DNA of 64,000 nucleotides from Gonocerus acuteangulatus (GCA_946811695.1 OX328132.1:98512900-98576899), one strand, 5' to 3'; positions 1 to 11,010 are shown, counted from the stretch's first letter. Notes: generated by a model from the letters alone, not told the origin. Made by a program: numbers and translations.

Positions 1-340
1 AGGCCACTATTTCATCGTTTATTTTTCTGATACCTTGACAATGCTCTGAAAAAGAAATTTGACATAATTAAAATATGATACTGCCTCTATATGCTATATA
101 TGTGTAAGTGCATTCAAACAGATACATACCATAGTGAAAAAAGTGAACGGCAAATATTACATCATTTACTTCACTTTATAAAAGTATTCTTTATGAAGGA
201 TATGGACTCAGAAAAACAGTATGGGGTTGTTATAAACAATATCAAAGTAATTGCTTTTTAAGAGACATACTCTTTATGGAGGTACTTCATTTGGTTCATA
301 TTCACAAATGATTTTGCCAAATGTTATGTCCGCTTTCGTA
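1..340 (-). pseudogene. Family R gene fragment with an 84-bp intron
   Basis: One copy of a dispersed family also present at 30780-31380, 32215-32680 and 36930-37190. On the minus strand a donor GTATGT starts at 129 and an acceptor TTTCTTTTTCAG ends at 46, giving an 84-bp intron. The exon sequence upstream of the intron (137-330) is nearly identical to 32510-32660 but has stops in all frames. The family looks like a spliced gene copied many times and then decayed. I do not recognise the protein. Confidence 0.4.
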
Positions 341-344
341 CATA

Positions 345-1150
345 CATTTGATTTTTCCATGAAAATATTTGTTTCGTGAGAACCTGCGAGGGGGTCTCAA
401 AGCCGCCTATCAAAAGTTCAATGAAAAAACACAGCAAACAACCAAACGGAAGCTGAGGCTTTCCGCCGAATATTTGGCCTGATCAGGTATACCTGTGTGG
501 TGTATCTGATAGTCTGTAGCGGAAATAACTAGCCCCTCAGGCTACCTGACGCCTGATCAACACTCGATCAGTTGTCAGGTCTACCTGATCAGGTATTTTC
601 AACCGCTCTGATTTTTGTTTTCAATTTTTGATTTGTATTACCGTTGTGGCATTTTTATTTATTTCTTTAGCAAAACAGATTACAGTGAAAAATGCCGCAA
701 AGAAACAATGAAGTTCTTGGTTATTACATCTAAATTTATAAAAAAGACGAATGCTTGTGGAAAGTAAAATATGATGGTTATCCCAAAACAGATTCTACAT
801 ACCGGAAATTAGTGGACAAATTGAAGGGAATAGATCCAAATTGGGATAATCTTTTGGCTCATCTATTTATTCATTCAGGAGATGGATATGGGTAAACTTA
901 TTTCTTCTCTGCAACCATTCCTTACATAATTGTTTGCGTTTTTTCCATTGGTTTTTAAATGTCACAAAAATTACAGCAAATAAAGATAGAAAAGTAAAGC
1001 ATCTCCTGGAGAATCCATGTTGAAAACTGACCAATGTGTCAGGCATACCTGAAGGATGTGGGTGACAGGTACACCTGACAGGTATGCCTGATCAGGTCTG
1101 CCTTATAGTGTGTATTTGGGATTTGGGCCATGGACTTATGCTTTCACACC
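345..1150. repeat. Duplicated block carrying a rearranged Harbinger-MADF relic
   Basis: This block is the partner of 21655-22650: both begin with the same flank (345-480 against 21655-21800) and carry the same interior. In this copy the element ends are lost. The left terminal inverted repeat seen at 21873 is absent, and the right end breaks off after ATAGTGTGT. Clusters of palindromic motifs such as ACCTGATCAGGT and CCTGACAGGT lie on both sides (480-600 and 1030-1110). Confidence 0.6.
692..895 (+). pseudogene. MADF-domain-like relic of a DNA transposon
   Basis: A 68-codon frame starts at the ATG at 692 and is broken by a TAA at codon 14. After the stop it reads IYKKDECLWKVKYDGY followed by YRKLVDKLKGIDP. 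This fits the start of a MADF (Myb/SANT-like) domain: a Lys-rich segment, CLWKVK, Y, then A/TYRKLVDKLKEID. MADF proteins are often the second ORF of PIF/Harbinger transposons. The parallel copy at 22124 reads the same way and has the same stop position, so the stop predates the duplication. Confidence 0.5.
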
Positions 1151-1270
1151 TCTGTCATAATGGCCGCTGTTTCATTCATTGTGGTCATATTGCTTCCAAC
1201 CTCATGTTATCAATTCCATTAATACATCTAAAAATCGTTGAAATTGATTTCCGGTATAGCCGCGTATATT

Positions 1271-1490
1271 GATGTTAAGCAGAAAAGTGAAGTAGTTACA
1301 AATACTCGATCCATATCGTCTCAGTTAAGATACCGCTTTGACTTTGCTGAGTTGAAGCATGGCTATATATACGCTGCTTGAGACGATTCCATTGTTCTCA
1401 TTGGCCAATTACGAGCCGAAAACCGTAATTAAGAAAAGTAGTCCCTTTTAAGTGCGAAGACACACCTACTTCTTGAGCAATCGTAGGACA
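1271..1490 (-). pseudogene. FBX family: promoter and first-exon start
   Basis: Nearly identical to 10785-11010 and diverged from 24040-24260. On the minus strand a TATA box (1371-1363) is followed about 50 bp later by an ATG at 1314, opening the frame MDRVFVTTSLFCLTSI. The frame then leaves the family sequence at about 1271, before the F-box-like part seen in the 7.5-kb copy. This is a truncated 5' end of the gene family. Confidence 0.5.
1363..1371 (-). promoter_or_regulatory. Candidate TATA box of FBX copy at 1.3 kb
   Basis: The minus strand reads GCGTATATATAGCC, 49-57 bp upstream of the first-exon ATG. The same spacing is kept in the copies at 10.9 kb and 24.15 kb, although flanking bases have diverged. 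The window is rich in TA tracts, so the evidence is the conserved position rather than the motif. Confidence 0.35.
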
Positions 1491-2060
1491 GTATTTCAAA
1501 TACTTCAATGGGATCGGTCATTTGTCTATTCTATTTATTAAAGTACGTTATTTGCTATTTGTATATTATGAATCGTACGTGGTAATTAAAGCGATGAGAA
1601 ATCGTGGAGATGGTATTGTATAGAGTGTAAATAAGATAATTTTGTCGTAATGAACTTTCGGATTTCTTTTTATTCATTAATATTATGGAAATTTAGGGTT
1701 TGAAAAGTGCCTAATTTCAATACAATTTGTGCGATTTGGAGCATATAAGTCATATTTCGGCTAAGGAACGAAACAGCTATTTAGAACTCTCTTTTCTGTG
1801 AAAAAGCTAACAACTCACGTAGCAATGGCGGTTCTGTATTCATAACCTTCTATTTAATTGGTAAAAGTTGTTTTACATCGGTTTCAGGACGAGTCCATTT
1901 TTCAGGCAACATCCCGAATCATGAACATGTGAAATTTTATAAAGGAAATTTTCTTTATTCAGAAAAGTCTATAAACTCCAGTTTTTTAAAAAAAAATATT
2001 ATGATTTTATTAGTCAAAATCAAGGTTTTTGCATTGATTCGTGAGCTTCGTCTGGACGAA
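1491..2060. other. AT-rich interval with no recognisable feature
   Basis: I see no coding frame, RNA gene or repeat match here. Stops are dense in all frames. Confidence 0.6.
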
Positions 2061-2317
2061 TCATATTAAAAAAAAGTCCGACTCGCAGGAACTGCCTCAT
2101 CTTAGCGCGGTTCCGTTCTTATCCCTAGTCTAATTTCGAAAGATTAAAATAGAAGCAGTTATTATTTTGTTGAGAGGAGATCGTTGACCGTTGATGATGC
2201 AAGGTAGGGATTGTCCGGGTTAGGTCACTGCTACTTAATAATACATACCCCATATGTGTATGTATGTGGGCATATATATGTACATATGTGTGCGTGTATA
2301 TGTGTATGTGTATATGC

Positions 2318-2327
<10 letters not shown>

Positions 2328-2363
<36 letters not shown>
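2328..2363. repeat. (TA)n microsatellite
   Basis: A pure TA run preceded by TATG/TGTA-type repeats from about 2250. Confidence 0.9.
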
Positions 2364-2366
<3 letters not shown>

Positions 2367-2427
2367 AGGTATATTTACATAGATATGTGCATATATTAGT
2401 GTTAAATATGTCCTACTTGTATTTACA

Positions 2428-2466
2428 GCCCTGATGAAGGCTTGAAGTTCAAGCCGAAACGTCGGC
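2428..2466 (+). ncRNA. Type I hammerhead ribozyme-like motif
   Basis: Stem I GCC (2428-2430) pairs with GGC (2464-2466). Core CTGATGA is at 2431-2437, followed by one extra A. Stem II is 7 bp (GGCTTGA/TCAAGCC) closed by AGT. Then come GAAA (2456-2459), C, and the cleavage triplet GTC (2461-2463). Stem III is only ACGT with no loop, so it could form only between two copies (dimer). This minimal form is known from Penelope-like elements and retrozymes. The extra A between core and stem II and the 3-bp stem I weaken the prediction. AATAAA follows. Confidence 0.45.
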
Positions 2467-3827
2467 AAAATAAAACCATTTTTACGATAAAATGTAGTTT
2501 TATTAAGTAGCAGTGACCGAACCCTGACAGTTATATTTTGGTTCCACCAGTCTTGAAAGGTAGGATATACAATCTTACCTGGAAGGGTCGGCATCACTAG
2601 AAACCGTCCCGCTAGTTACAAGGTCTTGGAATCTTGGAACTCTATATTTCTAACAATAAATTGTTTTTGTTATTTTACTTAACCTGTTTTATTTTCGAAT
2701 ACATTATCCAACTATAAGCAATTAAAAAATAACAAGGAATAAAATACAGACAAAAAGAACACTTCGAATAAGCGAAATCAATTACTTTAAAGCTTTAAGC
2801 TCTTATTTCTCCGATTGACATCGCCTAATCAAAACTTTCATTAGAACCTTTTATGTAGAGCATTTAATAAGCTTTCTAATGGTATTCTTCCGTTTACCAA
2901 AATTCTCAACAGTTTTCGAGATATTAATGAAAGTTCCCAAAATTTATATTATTTCTAGCAACAGAAAATTGGCCTCATTTTTCATATCCTGTTTTACACA
3001 CAAAAGTTTCGCAACATAAGAAATTACAAAAATAAAAAGCAATAAAAAACGAAGGGAATGAGACAAAAATTACAACAAGAACGACAAAAACCCGTTCATA
3101 AGAAAAAAACAGACGTATTTGAAGTTTTAAGCACTTATTTCTCCAATTGACATAACCTAATCAAAAATAGTTTTAGAATCTTTTTTGTAGAGAATTTAGT
3201 AAGCTTTCAAATAGTTTCTATCCACTTACCACGATTTCCCAACCGTGTTCGAGATATTAATTAAAGTATACGAACTTCCCAAAACTTTTCATGTCTGTTC
3301 ATAAAATATTTTATTCTAACCCTTCCTTAACTCCAAACGTAACAAAACTTTCAACATATTAGTTTTAATGAAAGTAGAACATGCAGATAAAGTTTCAACT
3401 GAATCCCGTAATTCTAAGTACCCAAACCAAAAACGGTATTCAAAAACTATTTTTCAAATTTTCTCGAAAACGGTTAAAGCGATCGCCTTCAAAATGGTTT
3501 CATTCGTTTTCCTAGCCCAGGAATCATATAAAACGAGTACTTACAAGCTTATGAACTCAAAACGTAAGCGTTACGATTTTTTTTTGCGCGAATTTCGCCC
3601 CAAACGCCATCTTCCAGTAGGCGGATTTTGCTGGTTAACGAACTTGACCTTTCAAATTGGACGAAGGATTTTTGTACCAAATTTCATCAAAATCGGACCA
3701 TTCGTCTTCTATCTAGAGAGCGAACAGACAAATATATATATATATATTTTCGGTCTCTAGGGGTTCTGAAACGCGAAATTTTCTAGTCGGCACTTCCGGA
3801 TTGTTTCATTGTATCAACCCTATAAGC

Positions 3828-3866
3828 GGGGTTCCTCCCTATGGGGGAGGGAGGAACCGCGCTAAA
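3828..3866. other. GC-rich terminal hairpin of family F
   Basis: GGTTCCTCCCT and AGGGAGGAACC type arms face each other across about 7 bases, followed by CGCGCTAA. The same hairpin occurs at 42699-42733, and half of it at 13707-13740. It marks one terminus of the family. Confidence 0.55.
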
Positions 3867-4039
3867 ATGTATAAAAGACATTTGCGGTATTAGGGTTTTT
3901 CGAGATTTCGTTGAATACCTCGGTCATATTAAGAAATAACTATATTGTGTTGTATATTAAACCATAAATAAATACTAGCGTTAAATATATATATATATAT
4001 ATAACATTAAAAACTTATTTAAGTTCTAACATTTTATAG

Positions 4040-4341
4040 ATTGGACACAATTAACAAATTAAAATATTATATCTGTAAGCTACGCTTAATCTAGAAATAA
4101 ATAAACTTATCGTGTTACAATAAAAATATTCTATAATATAAATACAGAGTTTATTAATTTTTAGCAGTTGTAAAATTTATGTATTTTCGTTGTAGCCATT
4201 AAATTATATTTGGACAGTACTAATAGAAAACGATACCAAAGCATTAAGGAGATTATTATGTATTTTCTTTGGCTTGCTTTCTTATAAATCAGTGATCGAG
4301 GTAACTCAACATTGCAAAACCTCATCAAGCCATCTATCATG

Positions 4342-4415
<74 letters not shown>

Positions 4416-4930
4416 GTATGTCCCTCTGTGACTGTTCTAGGAGAATATTATATTTGTCTTCCGAGTGATAACACCCAAAACGTACATGAGAGTGAGTTCC
4501 TTAGTGGTTACTACACAAAAGACTGGTTAACTCTTATTTAAAATAATATTTGGACAGCAATGATAGCAAAATATACCAAAGAATTAACGCGATGATTAAG
4601 CTCTTTCTTTGGCTTGCATCCTTCTAATCTTCATCGATTTAGGTGTCTTGATATAACCATTACGCCATCCATGTGGTTCCATGTGTATATCTGTCCCTGA
4701 GTCACTGTCCTTGGTGAATATTGTGTATTCCTTCGAAGTTCTAACACCCAGAAAGTACATGGAGGGAAGTTTCTGAGTGGTTACAACACAAAAGAGCTTA
4801 CACCCATTCTACTTTTCAAGTTTTTCTAGCTGCTCACTATTCCTTCAGCAGGATTTCTTTAAATGTACTTGGTTTGTGATGTAAGGTATTGAAGAAGTTC
4901 GTAATCTCATTGTCCTTTTTAGATTGTTCA
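4040..4930 (-). pseudogene. Family A, two tandem decayed copies
   Basis: Copies at 4040-4510 and 4540-4930 match the consensus of a dispersed family seen at 11.2-13.6, 16.7, 17.6, 18.3, 19.7 and 25.2 kb. Best-preserved copies read on the minus strand as part of a protein with motifs LLKEIISCLWNSEQL and YFLGVITPKN; here the frame is broken. The first copy has a 67-bp (TA)n exactly where the second has only the short stretch GTGTATATCTGT. Function unknown. Confidence 0.45.
4343..4409. repeat. (TA)n microsatellite inside family A
   Basis: A pure TA run located between the family A landmarks GAGGTTCCAT-like and TCCCTGTGTCACTGTC-like sequence. Confidence 0.9.
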
Positions 4931-5000
4931 TTTCCTCGCAATCCATAATTTTATTTTATCTAAAGTAAACTGGAAATTATCATTCTTGATTTCAAGGCTT

Positions 5001-5372
5001 GTTTATTATGTGAACCTCTCTTCCCTTGAGGTGAATGTCCTAAAACATTTGGCTTAAGGGACGGAAAATTCCATAATCCCCGACATGACAGTCAAATGTT
5101 CTTGATGAAGTAATTCTATATAGGTTGAAACATTGATAATAAATTGGGCGTAAAATGTGTCTTCAAATGCAGGTTTGTGGATAACGAGAATCTCTCTTCC
5201 CTCCAGGTGAATAGCCTACAACATTCAGACTAAAAGGAAGGGAAATTCCATAATACCCCAAATCAATTTCAGGAGTTGTGCTTCATTTGCTTGGTGATTA
5301 TGAGAAAATCTGTTTGATAGAGGGGAATGTCGAAATAATTTATTCAAAGGAAAGAAATTCCACAATTTGGGA
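5001..5372 (-). repeat. Three diverged internal repeats with a peptide signature
   Basis: Blocks at 5001-5084, 5175-5262 and 5291-5372 align with one another. On the minus strand each contains a version of LWNF, then Pro/Leu-rich residues, HSP, and a basic segment ending SHN-Q (for example GHSPQGKRGSHNKQ and RHSPLSNRFSHNHQ). Frames are interrupted between blocks. This could be a decayed repeat-containing exon of the FBX/A gene family. No known domain is recognised. Confidence 0.3.
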
Positions 5373-5379
5373 TAGTGTA

Positions 5380-6990
5380 ATTTGCCCTGTAAATTTTCAC
5401 GTTAATGGATAACTGGAATCACATTTGGGCAAAACTCGTACATAATTCCATCAGCCTGGAAATTACAATCAATTAATCGTAATGCTACAATAGGAGAACA
5501 ATTGAAAAATAATTAAACGTTTCTGATTAGGAATATCAGAGAGTGACCGAAGGACTGATAATAAACTAAGAAAATAAATATTCATTTCCAGGTTTACGAA
5601 TATTATTTTTTTATTTTTTTTCTTATTGCTCCTCTACCGCATTCAACCAATGACAGTGAATTTTTATTTTTAAATTAAACGTGAGGAGTTTTTAAATTTT
5701 CGTTTTGTCGAGTACTAGAATTTTGGACGGTAATAATAAAAAATGATTGTGTGTCAATCCAATTTTAGCTATCTGTGATCTTCTGAAAACAATACAGTTT
5801 CTTGTGAGGTGTCGTTCAGCTATAGGTGAAATGTCTGTGTGGTCTTTATATTGTGCATCATCGCACACATATGATTTGAAAACGGCATGAAAATCGTGGT
5901 AACTAGACAGTAACCATTCGAAAGCTTAATATAGTTTCTACAAAAACAGTTCTAGAGCAACTTCCGTGTCGATCTCTGGTGGAGAAATAAATGCTTCGTG
6001 AAGTTTGAAGATAATGCACCAATATGCATAGAAAACTTACAGCAGCCAAGTTTTCTGTGCATAATGGCGCCATTTCTTCTACATTTCATTAGATTGGGTG
6101 TTTAAATTTGTGACAAAATAGTAACTTCTGTTCCAGACTTACTAATTGACTCAATACTATGGACGCTATGGAAACGCACTAAGAAACAATGATTCTGAGA
6201 TTCATACTTTATTTTTTAAAGGAAATTCAAAAACTTGAGTAATTGTTACATTTTTAAATCTTCGCTATTGATAATTCCGTCACCTAAATATGGAGTCGAA
6301 TTTATCATTTATAAGAAGTTTGCAAAAAAATCACAAAGAGGACGATTGATTTTGATCGGCCTCGCAGGCTATGCAGCCTGTGAAAATGTGGTTAATACAA
6401 TGATTTTCAAAGCATACTTTGCGTAGAGACTGAAATTCCTGCTTAAACGGATTTCATTAGTGTATACAAGTCAAACTCTCGAAAGAACCACCTCATCTCG
6501 CCAAGTATCTTGGAACGTTAATTTCCAAACCGAGGTTGTTTACAGATTCCTATGCTGGGTAAGCTTAAATGAATCTGGTCCGAGCTCGAGATAGACAGAA
6601 GAATATTCCAGGATGCAATGGAATGAGGAAACTCCCTTCTTGATAAAATTAACTTACACATTGTTCATATATTAATGCTTCATTGGTTGATTAACGGATA
6701 AAAAAAAATCTTCCTATACCCTGACTTATGATACAAAACATAGGAGCAGTGAATAGGATGATGTTCATTTATACGTAAACTGAGGTCAATGATTCCTGAA
6801 ATAGTAAAAATTAAATGGATGCATAATGTATCAAAGGGAAAAAATTTCTAACGCATGCCTTATAAACTAATAAAATTAACTAGTAGTCGAACAGCCGCTT
6901 CATAAGTATTAGATAATAGTAAAATATAAAATATATATTTTATGTGATGTTCCTAGACAGGTGCTTATACATTTAATTTTATTAAGTAAA
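5380..6990. other. Mostly featureless AT-rich interval
   Basis: Only a short relic of the old E repeat (about 5880-5990, containing CCATTCGAAAGCTTA) is recognisable. I see no coding support. Confidence 0.5.
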
Positions 6991-7049
6991 ATTTATATTT
7001 ACATACTTGTCTCTGAGTATGTGAACTAATATTACTGTGCAGTATAATT

Positions 7050-7575
7050 TTACCAGCACATCATTCGGGTTAATTGGCTTATGCACATTCTCTTGAATAT
7101 TAGTTCCGTTTTCTTCGTGTTGATATGATTTTTTCGCTTTTTCAGACGTACCTGGGTTCTTCCTGTAAACATGAAAATAATTTTAATACTAGGAACCTTG
7201 GGTGAGTATGTATTTGGTTTTCTAGGAAACATTATTACTTACTGGACCATTCTCTAAGTTCAGGCTTAATATTCTCCTTCGATAATCTCCTTATTTTCTG
7301 CCGATAATCTTCTAATTTTGATTTTATTACAGGATCAGAGATACACAGTTGAAAGTATTCATTGCTTACTTGCATCAGAGATAAAATGTCCAAAACATCC
7401 AGCATCCTAAAACAAGAAACATATTTATGATAAAACTGAAAATTCCGTTGAGAGCCGAAATCCTCGTTCTATTGTTTAATATTCTATTACCTGATTACGA
7501 TCGTCGATACTTCAGGAGGGAGTTCGGTTAGAATGTCAATCCTCCGTTTTTTCGTATCCAGCTGTGGGAGTATTG
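7050..7575 (-). pseudogene. FBX family: F-box-like gene fragment, three exons
   Basis: On the minus strand exon 1 ends at 7491 (donor GTAATA), exon 2 spans 7406-7243 (acceptor TTTTAG, donor GTAAGT) and exon 3 starts at 7162 (acceptor TTTACAG). The introns are 84 and 80 bp. Joined in frame, exons 1 and 2 give RRIDILTELPPEVSTIVIR, then MLDVLDILSLMQVSNEY and CISDPVIKSKLEDY. This matches an F-box: LPPEV, hydrophobic spacing, VS, and a short acidic end. F-box proteins bind Skp1 in SCF ubiquitin ligases. Exon 3 is basic and runs to a stop at 7050. The promoter half is missing, with family F beginning just upstream at 7590-7655. The copy may be a dead fragment or one exon set of a larger gene. Confidence 0.5.
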
Positions 7576-7654
7576 ATGTTAAGCAGAAAAGTGGCATTTG
7601 CGGTATTCGGGTTTTTTGAGATTTCGATGAATACCTCTGTCAACCTTGTATCAG

Positions 7655-9480
7655 AGATAAAAAAGTCCGACTCGCAGGAACTGCATCATCTTAGCGCGGT
7701 TCCGTTCATGTCCCTAGTGTCATTTGATAAACTTAGAAAAGAAATAAACTTATTTTTTTTTTTTATATCTCGTGAAAATTGTCAAAATCCTCTCGAACAT
7801 CTCAAATAAAAGTGATATTAAGGCATCAGGGACACCGACAGTAGCTAACTTATACACAGAAGCGGAAATTACACAACCCGGCTCTCATTCTAAAGCAAAG
7901 CTCTATAAATCAATACAAAATATGCCTAATAAAGCCTTTCTAGTGGATACAGAAGCATGGGCGCATATGAGGGGGGGGCTGAGGGGGCTGCAGCCCCTCC
8001 CGAAAATTTGAATTGATGATAAAAACTTCTCGTAAAACCCTTAAAAATAAATTAAATAAGATCACTTAGTTCATAAAACATATTTTATTTTACGTGTAAT
8101 AGCGTTTTAGTTGCCTAAAACTACTCCAAGCTCTAAATATTTAGTATTCCATACCCTGGAAATGGTCTCAGCCCCCCCCCACCCGAAATTGTTTTTATAT
8201 ACGCCCATGTACAGAAGGATCAAGAAGAAGTACACAAGATTGAGTAGAATACCCTGCCTAATATAGCCTATATAGAATAATATGCCGAATAAAACCTATC
8301 TAGTAAATACACAAGGACAAATAAAAGTCTTGACGAATAAGAAGTCAATATATAGAATAATATAAAGTCTATGGAGTAGATACAAATGGACCAAAAACAA
8401 GTCTTGTGGAATTTTGTTTTTTTCTAATTAAATACTTTTTATCAATATTTAGTATATAACCTATGTTGAAAAGTATTGATTCCTAATTGATGAATCGGTT
8501 TACAACTAAGTAGTCTTTATGAATATTTAGTATATAACCTATCTTTGGATCTGTGTTTTTGGGGTGCCCTCCGCCTAGGCTTTGTATTTGTGTCGGCAGA
8601 TACCTGGGGTATATTTATAGCTCTTGAGGATTAACTCTTAGCAGGTAAATTTCCTGCCGACCTTCTGTTTGTACGGGCACTAAACCCACTCCCTATTCGC
8701 TCATAGTATCTAACCGTTGTGAAATTTATTTTTTGGATTTAGGACTTGATATAAATATGTAGACTAAATCATAGCAATAAGTAAACCTCCGTTGTCGGTT
8801 CTTAACTATGTAGACTCGCTAATGTTACCCAATCTTAGACACATCGTAATTAAAATCCACAGCAAAAACACGACATTTCATCAGAATCCCCTGTTTAATA
8901 AAACATATATAGAATAATATGCCATATATAGTGGAAAATCGCCTCCAAATATAACCAAAATTTAAACATCTTAGTTGGGATTAATTTCCAAGTTTTATAA
9001 AATATTTCAATTGAATCCCGCGATTCTAAGTACTCACAAAAATATAATGACTTACAAAAATATTGATTCCACTTTTCTCAGGAACGGTTACAGATATCGC
9101 CTTATAAATGGTTTCATTCGTTTTCTCATGTTAAGAAACCTATAAAACAAGTACCTGCAAGCATATAAACTCAAAAACGTAAGCGTTACGATTTTTTTGC
9201 GCGAATTTCGCCCCAAACACTATCTTCTAGTTGGCGGATTCTGCTGGTTAACGAACTTGACCTTTCAAATTAGACGACAGATTTTTGTACCAAATTTCGT
9301 TAAAATCGGACCATTTTTGAGCTTGCTAGAGCGCGAACATAAACATATATATATATTTATATATACAAATTTGGGCCACCTATATTTTCTGAGGGCCTGA
9401 AACGTGAAAGTTTCTAGTCGGCACTTCCGGATTGCGTCGTGAGGTCAACCTCATTAGCGGGTTCTCCCTATGGAGATATT
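7655..9480 (+). repeat. Composite repeat family F, copy 2
   Basis: It starts with AAAGTCCGACTCGCAGGAAC and the TTAGCGCGGTTCC motif. 7655-8980 matches the reverse complement of 15240-16640 and 44180-45600, including the G/C-rich GGGGCTGCAGCCCC segment. 9000-9480 is a more diverged copy of the other end, without the GC hairpin. Open frames at 7564-8011 are inside the repeat and I do not support them as genes. Confidence 0.65.
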
Positions 9481-10239
9481 AAGGAAAGTATACAAAGTTA
9501 CCAAAACTTTTCATGCCTGTTAATAAAATATTTTATTCCAACCCTTCCTTAACTCCAAACGTAACAAAAATTTCAACATATTAGTTTTAATGAAAGTAGA
9601 ACATGCAGAAAATGTTTCAACTGAATCCCATGATTTTAAGTACCCAAACCAAAAACCGTATTCAATAACTATTTTTCCAATTTTCTCGAAAACGGTTAAA
9701 GCTCCCCCAGAGACCGAAAATGATGGTTCAAATTTGTATGTATATATATATGATATATGTTTGTCTGTTCGCTCTCTAGGTAGAAGACGAATGGTCCGAT
9801 TTTGATGAAATTTGGTACAAAAATCCGTCGTCCAATTTGAAAGGTCAAGTTCGTTAACCAGCAAAATCCGCCCACTGGAAGATGGCGTTTGGGGCGAAAT
9901 TCGCGCAGAAAAAATCGTAACGCTTACGCTTTTGAGTTCATAAGCTTGTAAGTACTCTTTTTATAGGCTTCTTGGGCTAGAAAAACGAATGAACCCATTT
10001 TCAAGGCGATAGCTTTAACCGTTGTCGAGAAAATTGGAAAAATAATTTTTGAATTCCGTTTTTGGTTTGGGTACTTAGAATCACGGGATTCAGTTGAAAC
10101 ATTATCTGCATGTTCTAATTTCATTAAAACTAATATGTTGAAAGTTATGTTACGGTTGGAGTTAAGGAAGGGTTAGAATAAAATATTTTATGAACAGACA
10201 TGAAAAGTTTTGGTAACTTTGTATACTTTCCCTAATATC
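9477..10239. repeat. Foldback of family F sequence
   Basis: The segment 9477-9703 is repeated in inverted orientation at 10011-10239, with about 300 bases between. Arms are imperfect but match over their full length. Confidence 0.6.
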
Positions 10240-10775
10240 TCGAAAAAGGTTGAGAATCTTGGGGAACGGAAGATGACCATTAGAAAGCTCACTAAATGCT
10301 CTACAAAAATGATTCTGATGAAAGTTTTGATTAGGCGATGTCAATCGGAGTAATAAGTGCTTAAAACTTGAAAGTAATTGATTTCGCTTATTCGAACTGT
10401 TCTTTTTGTCTGTTTTATTCCTTGTTATTTTTAAATTGCTTATAGTCAGATAATGTATTTGACAATAAAACAGATTAAGTAAAATAAGAAGATCAATTTA
10501 TTGTTAGAAATGTAGCGTTCAAAGAGAGAGATCCCAAGGCTTTCCAAATTCCTCTGAGCGGAGGCCTTTCTGCCCGACTTATGGTATAGCTGACCCATAC
10601 AGGTAAGATTGTAAATCAAGACCTTTCAAGACTGGTTTGTTTGAGATTTCATTTGGATAGCTGTTTCGCTATTGATCTAAACAAAGTAATAACTGTTTCT
10701 ATTCTATGCCTTCATAAACACTAGAGATAAGAACGGAACCGCGCTAAGATGACGCAGTTCCTGCGAATCGGAATT
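9716..10775 (-). repeat. Composite repeat family F, short copy
   Basis: It reads in the same sense as 13800-14850 through 10450, and ends with the shared GGAACCGCGCTAAGATG and CAGTTCCTGCG terminus. At 10480-10640 it gives the uninterrupted version of the site where the hammerhead insert sits in copy 1. Confidence 0.55.
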
Positions 10776-10784
10776 TTTCGTATC

Positions 10785-11010
10785 CAGTTGTGGGAGTATT
10801 GATGTTAAGCAGAAAAGCGAAGTAGTTACAAATACTCGATCCATATCGTCTCAGTTAAGAAACCGCTTTGACTTTGCTCAGTTGAAGCATGGCTATATAT
10901 ACGCTGCTTGAGACGATTCCATTGTTCTCATTGGCCAATTACGAGGCGAAAATCGTCATGAAGAAAAGTAGTCCCTTTTAAGTGCAACGACACGCGTACT
11001 TTTCAAGTAA
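10785..11010 (-). pseudogene. FBX family: promoter and first-exon start
   Basis: Nearly identical to 1271-1490. A TATA box (10901-10893) precedes the ATG at 10844, which opens MDRVFVTTSLFCLTSI then LPQLDTK before running into family F at about 10775. The same exon, continued, encodes the F-box-like segment in the 7.5-kb copy. Confidence 0.5.
10893..10901 (-). promoter_or_regulatory. Candidate TATA box of FBX copy at 10.9 kb
   Basis: Same sequence and spacing to the ATG as in the 1.3-kb copy. Confidence 0.35.

Larger units (their letters stand above)
2223..2518. repeat. Insert bounded by perfect 18-bp inverted repeats
   Basis: GGTCACTGCTACTTAATA at 2223-2240 is exactly the reverse complement of 2501-2518. 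The bounded segment holds a (TATG)/(TA)n tract and the hammerhead motif at 2428. It interrupts family F: the flanks match 10480-10775 on the other strand without the insert. This resembles the inverted terminal pieces left by Penelope-like insertions. Confidence 0.5.
2065..3870 (+). repeat. Composite repeat family F, copy 1
   Basis: It begins with the shared end AAAGTCCGACTCGCAGGAAC and TTAGCGCGGTTCC (2070-2112) and finishes at a GC-rich hairpin with GGAACCGCGCTAA (3828-3866). The 2525-3760 stretch matches the reverse complement of 13710-14850 and 42690-43560. It is split by the hammerhead-bearing insert at about 2125-2525. The reading frame of about 130 codons at 3368-3760 overlaps non-coding repeat sequence that is broken elsewhere, so I do not call it a gene. 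Confidence 0.6.

Noticed and set aside
3368..3760. 130-codon frame with KVEHADKVSTESR-type start
   Set aside because: The same repeat in other copies (9590, 10124, 14244, 43250) breaks the frame at different points, and the translation is low in complexity near the (TA)n.
5102..5140. TTGATGAAGTAATTC ... GTTGAAACATTG as a hammerhead
   Set aside because: The core C3 is T, stem II does not pair, and no stem I is found.
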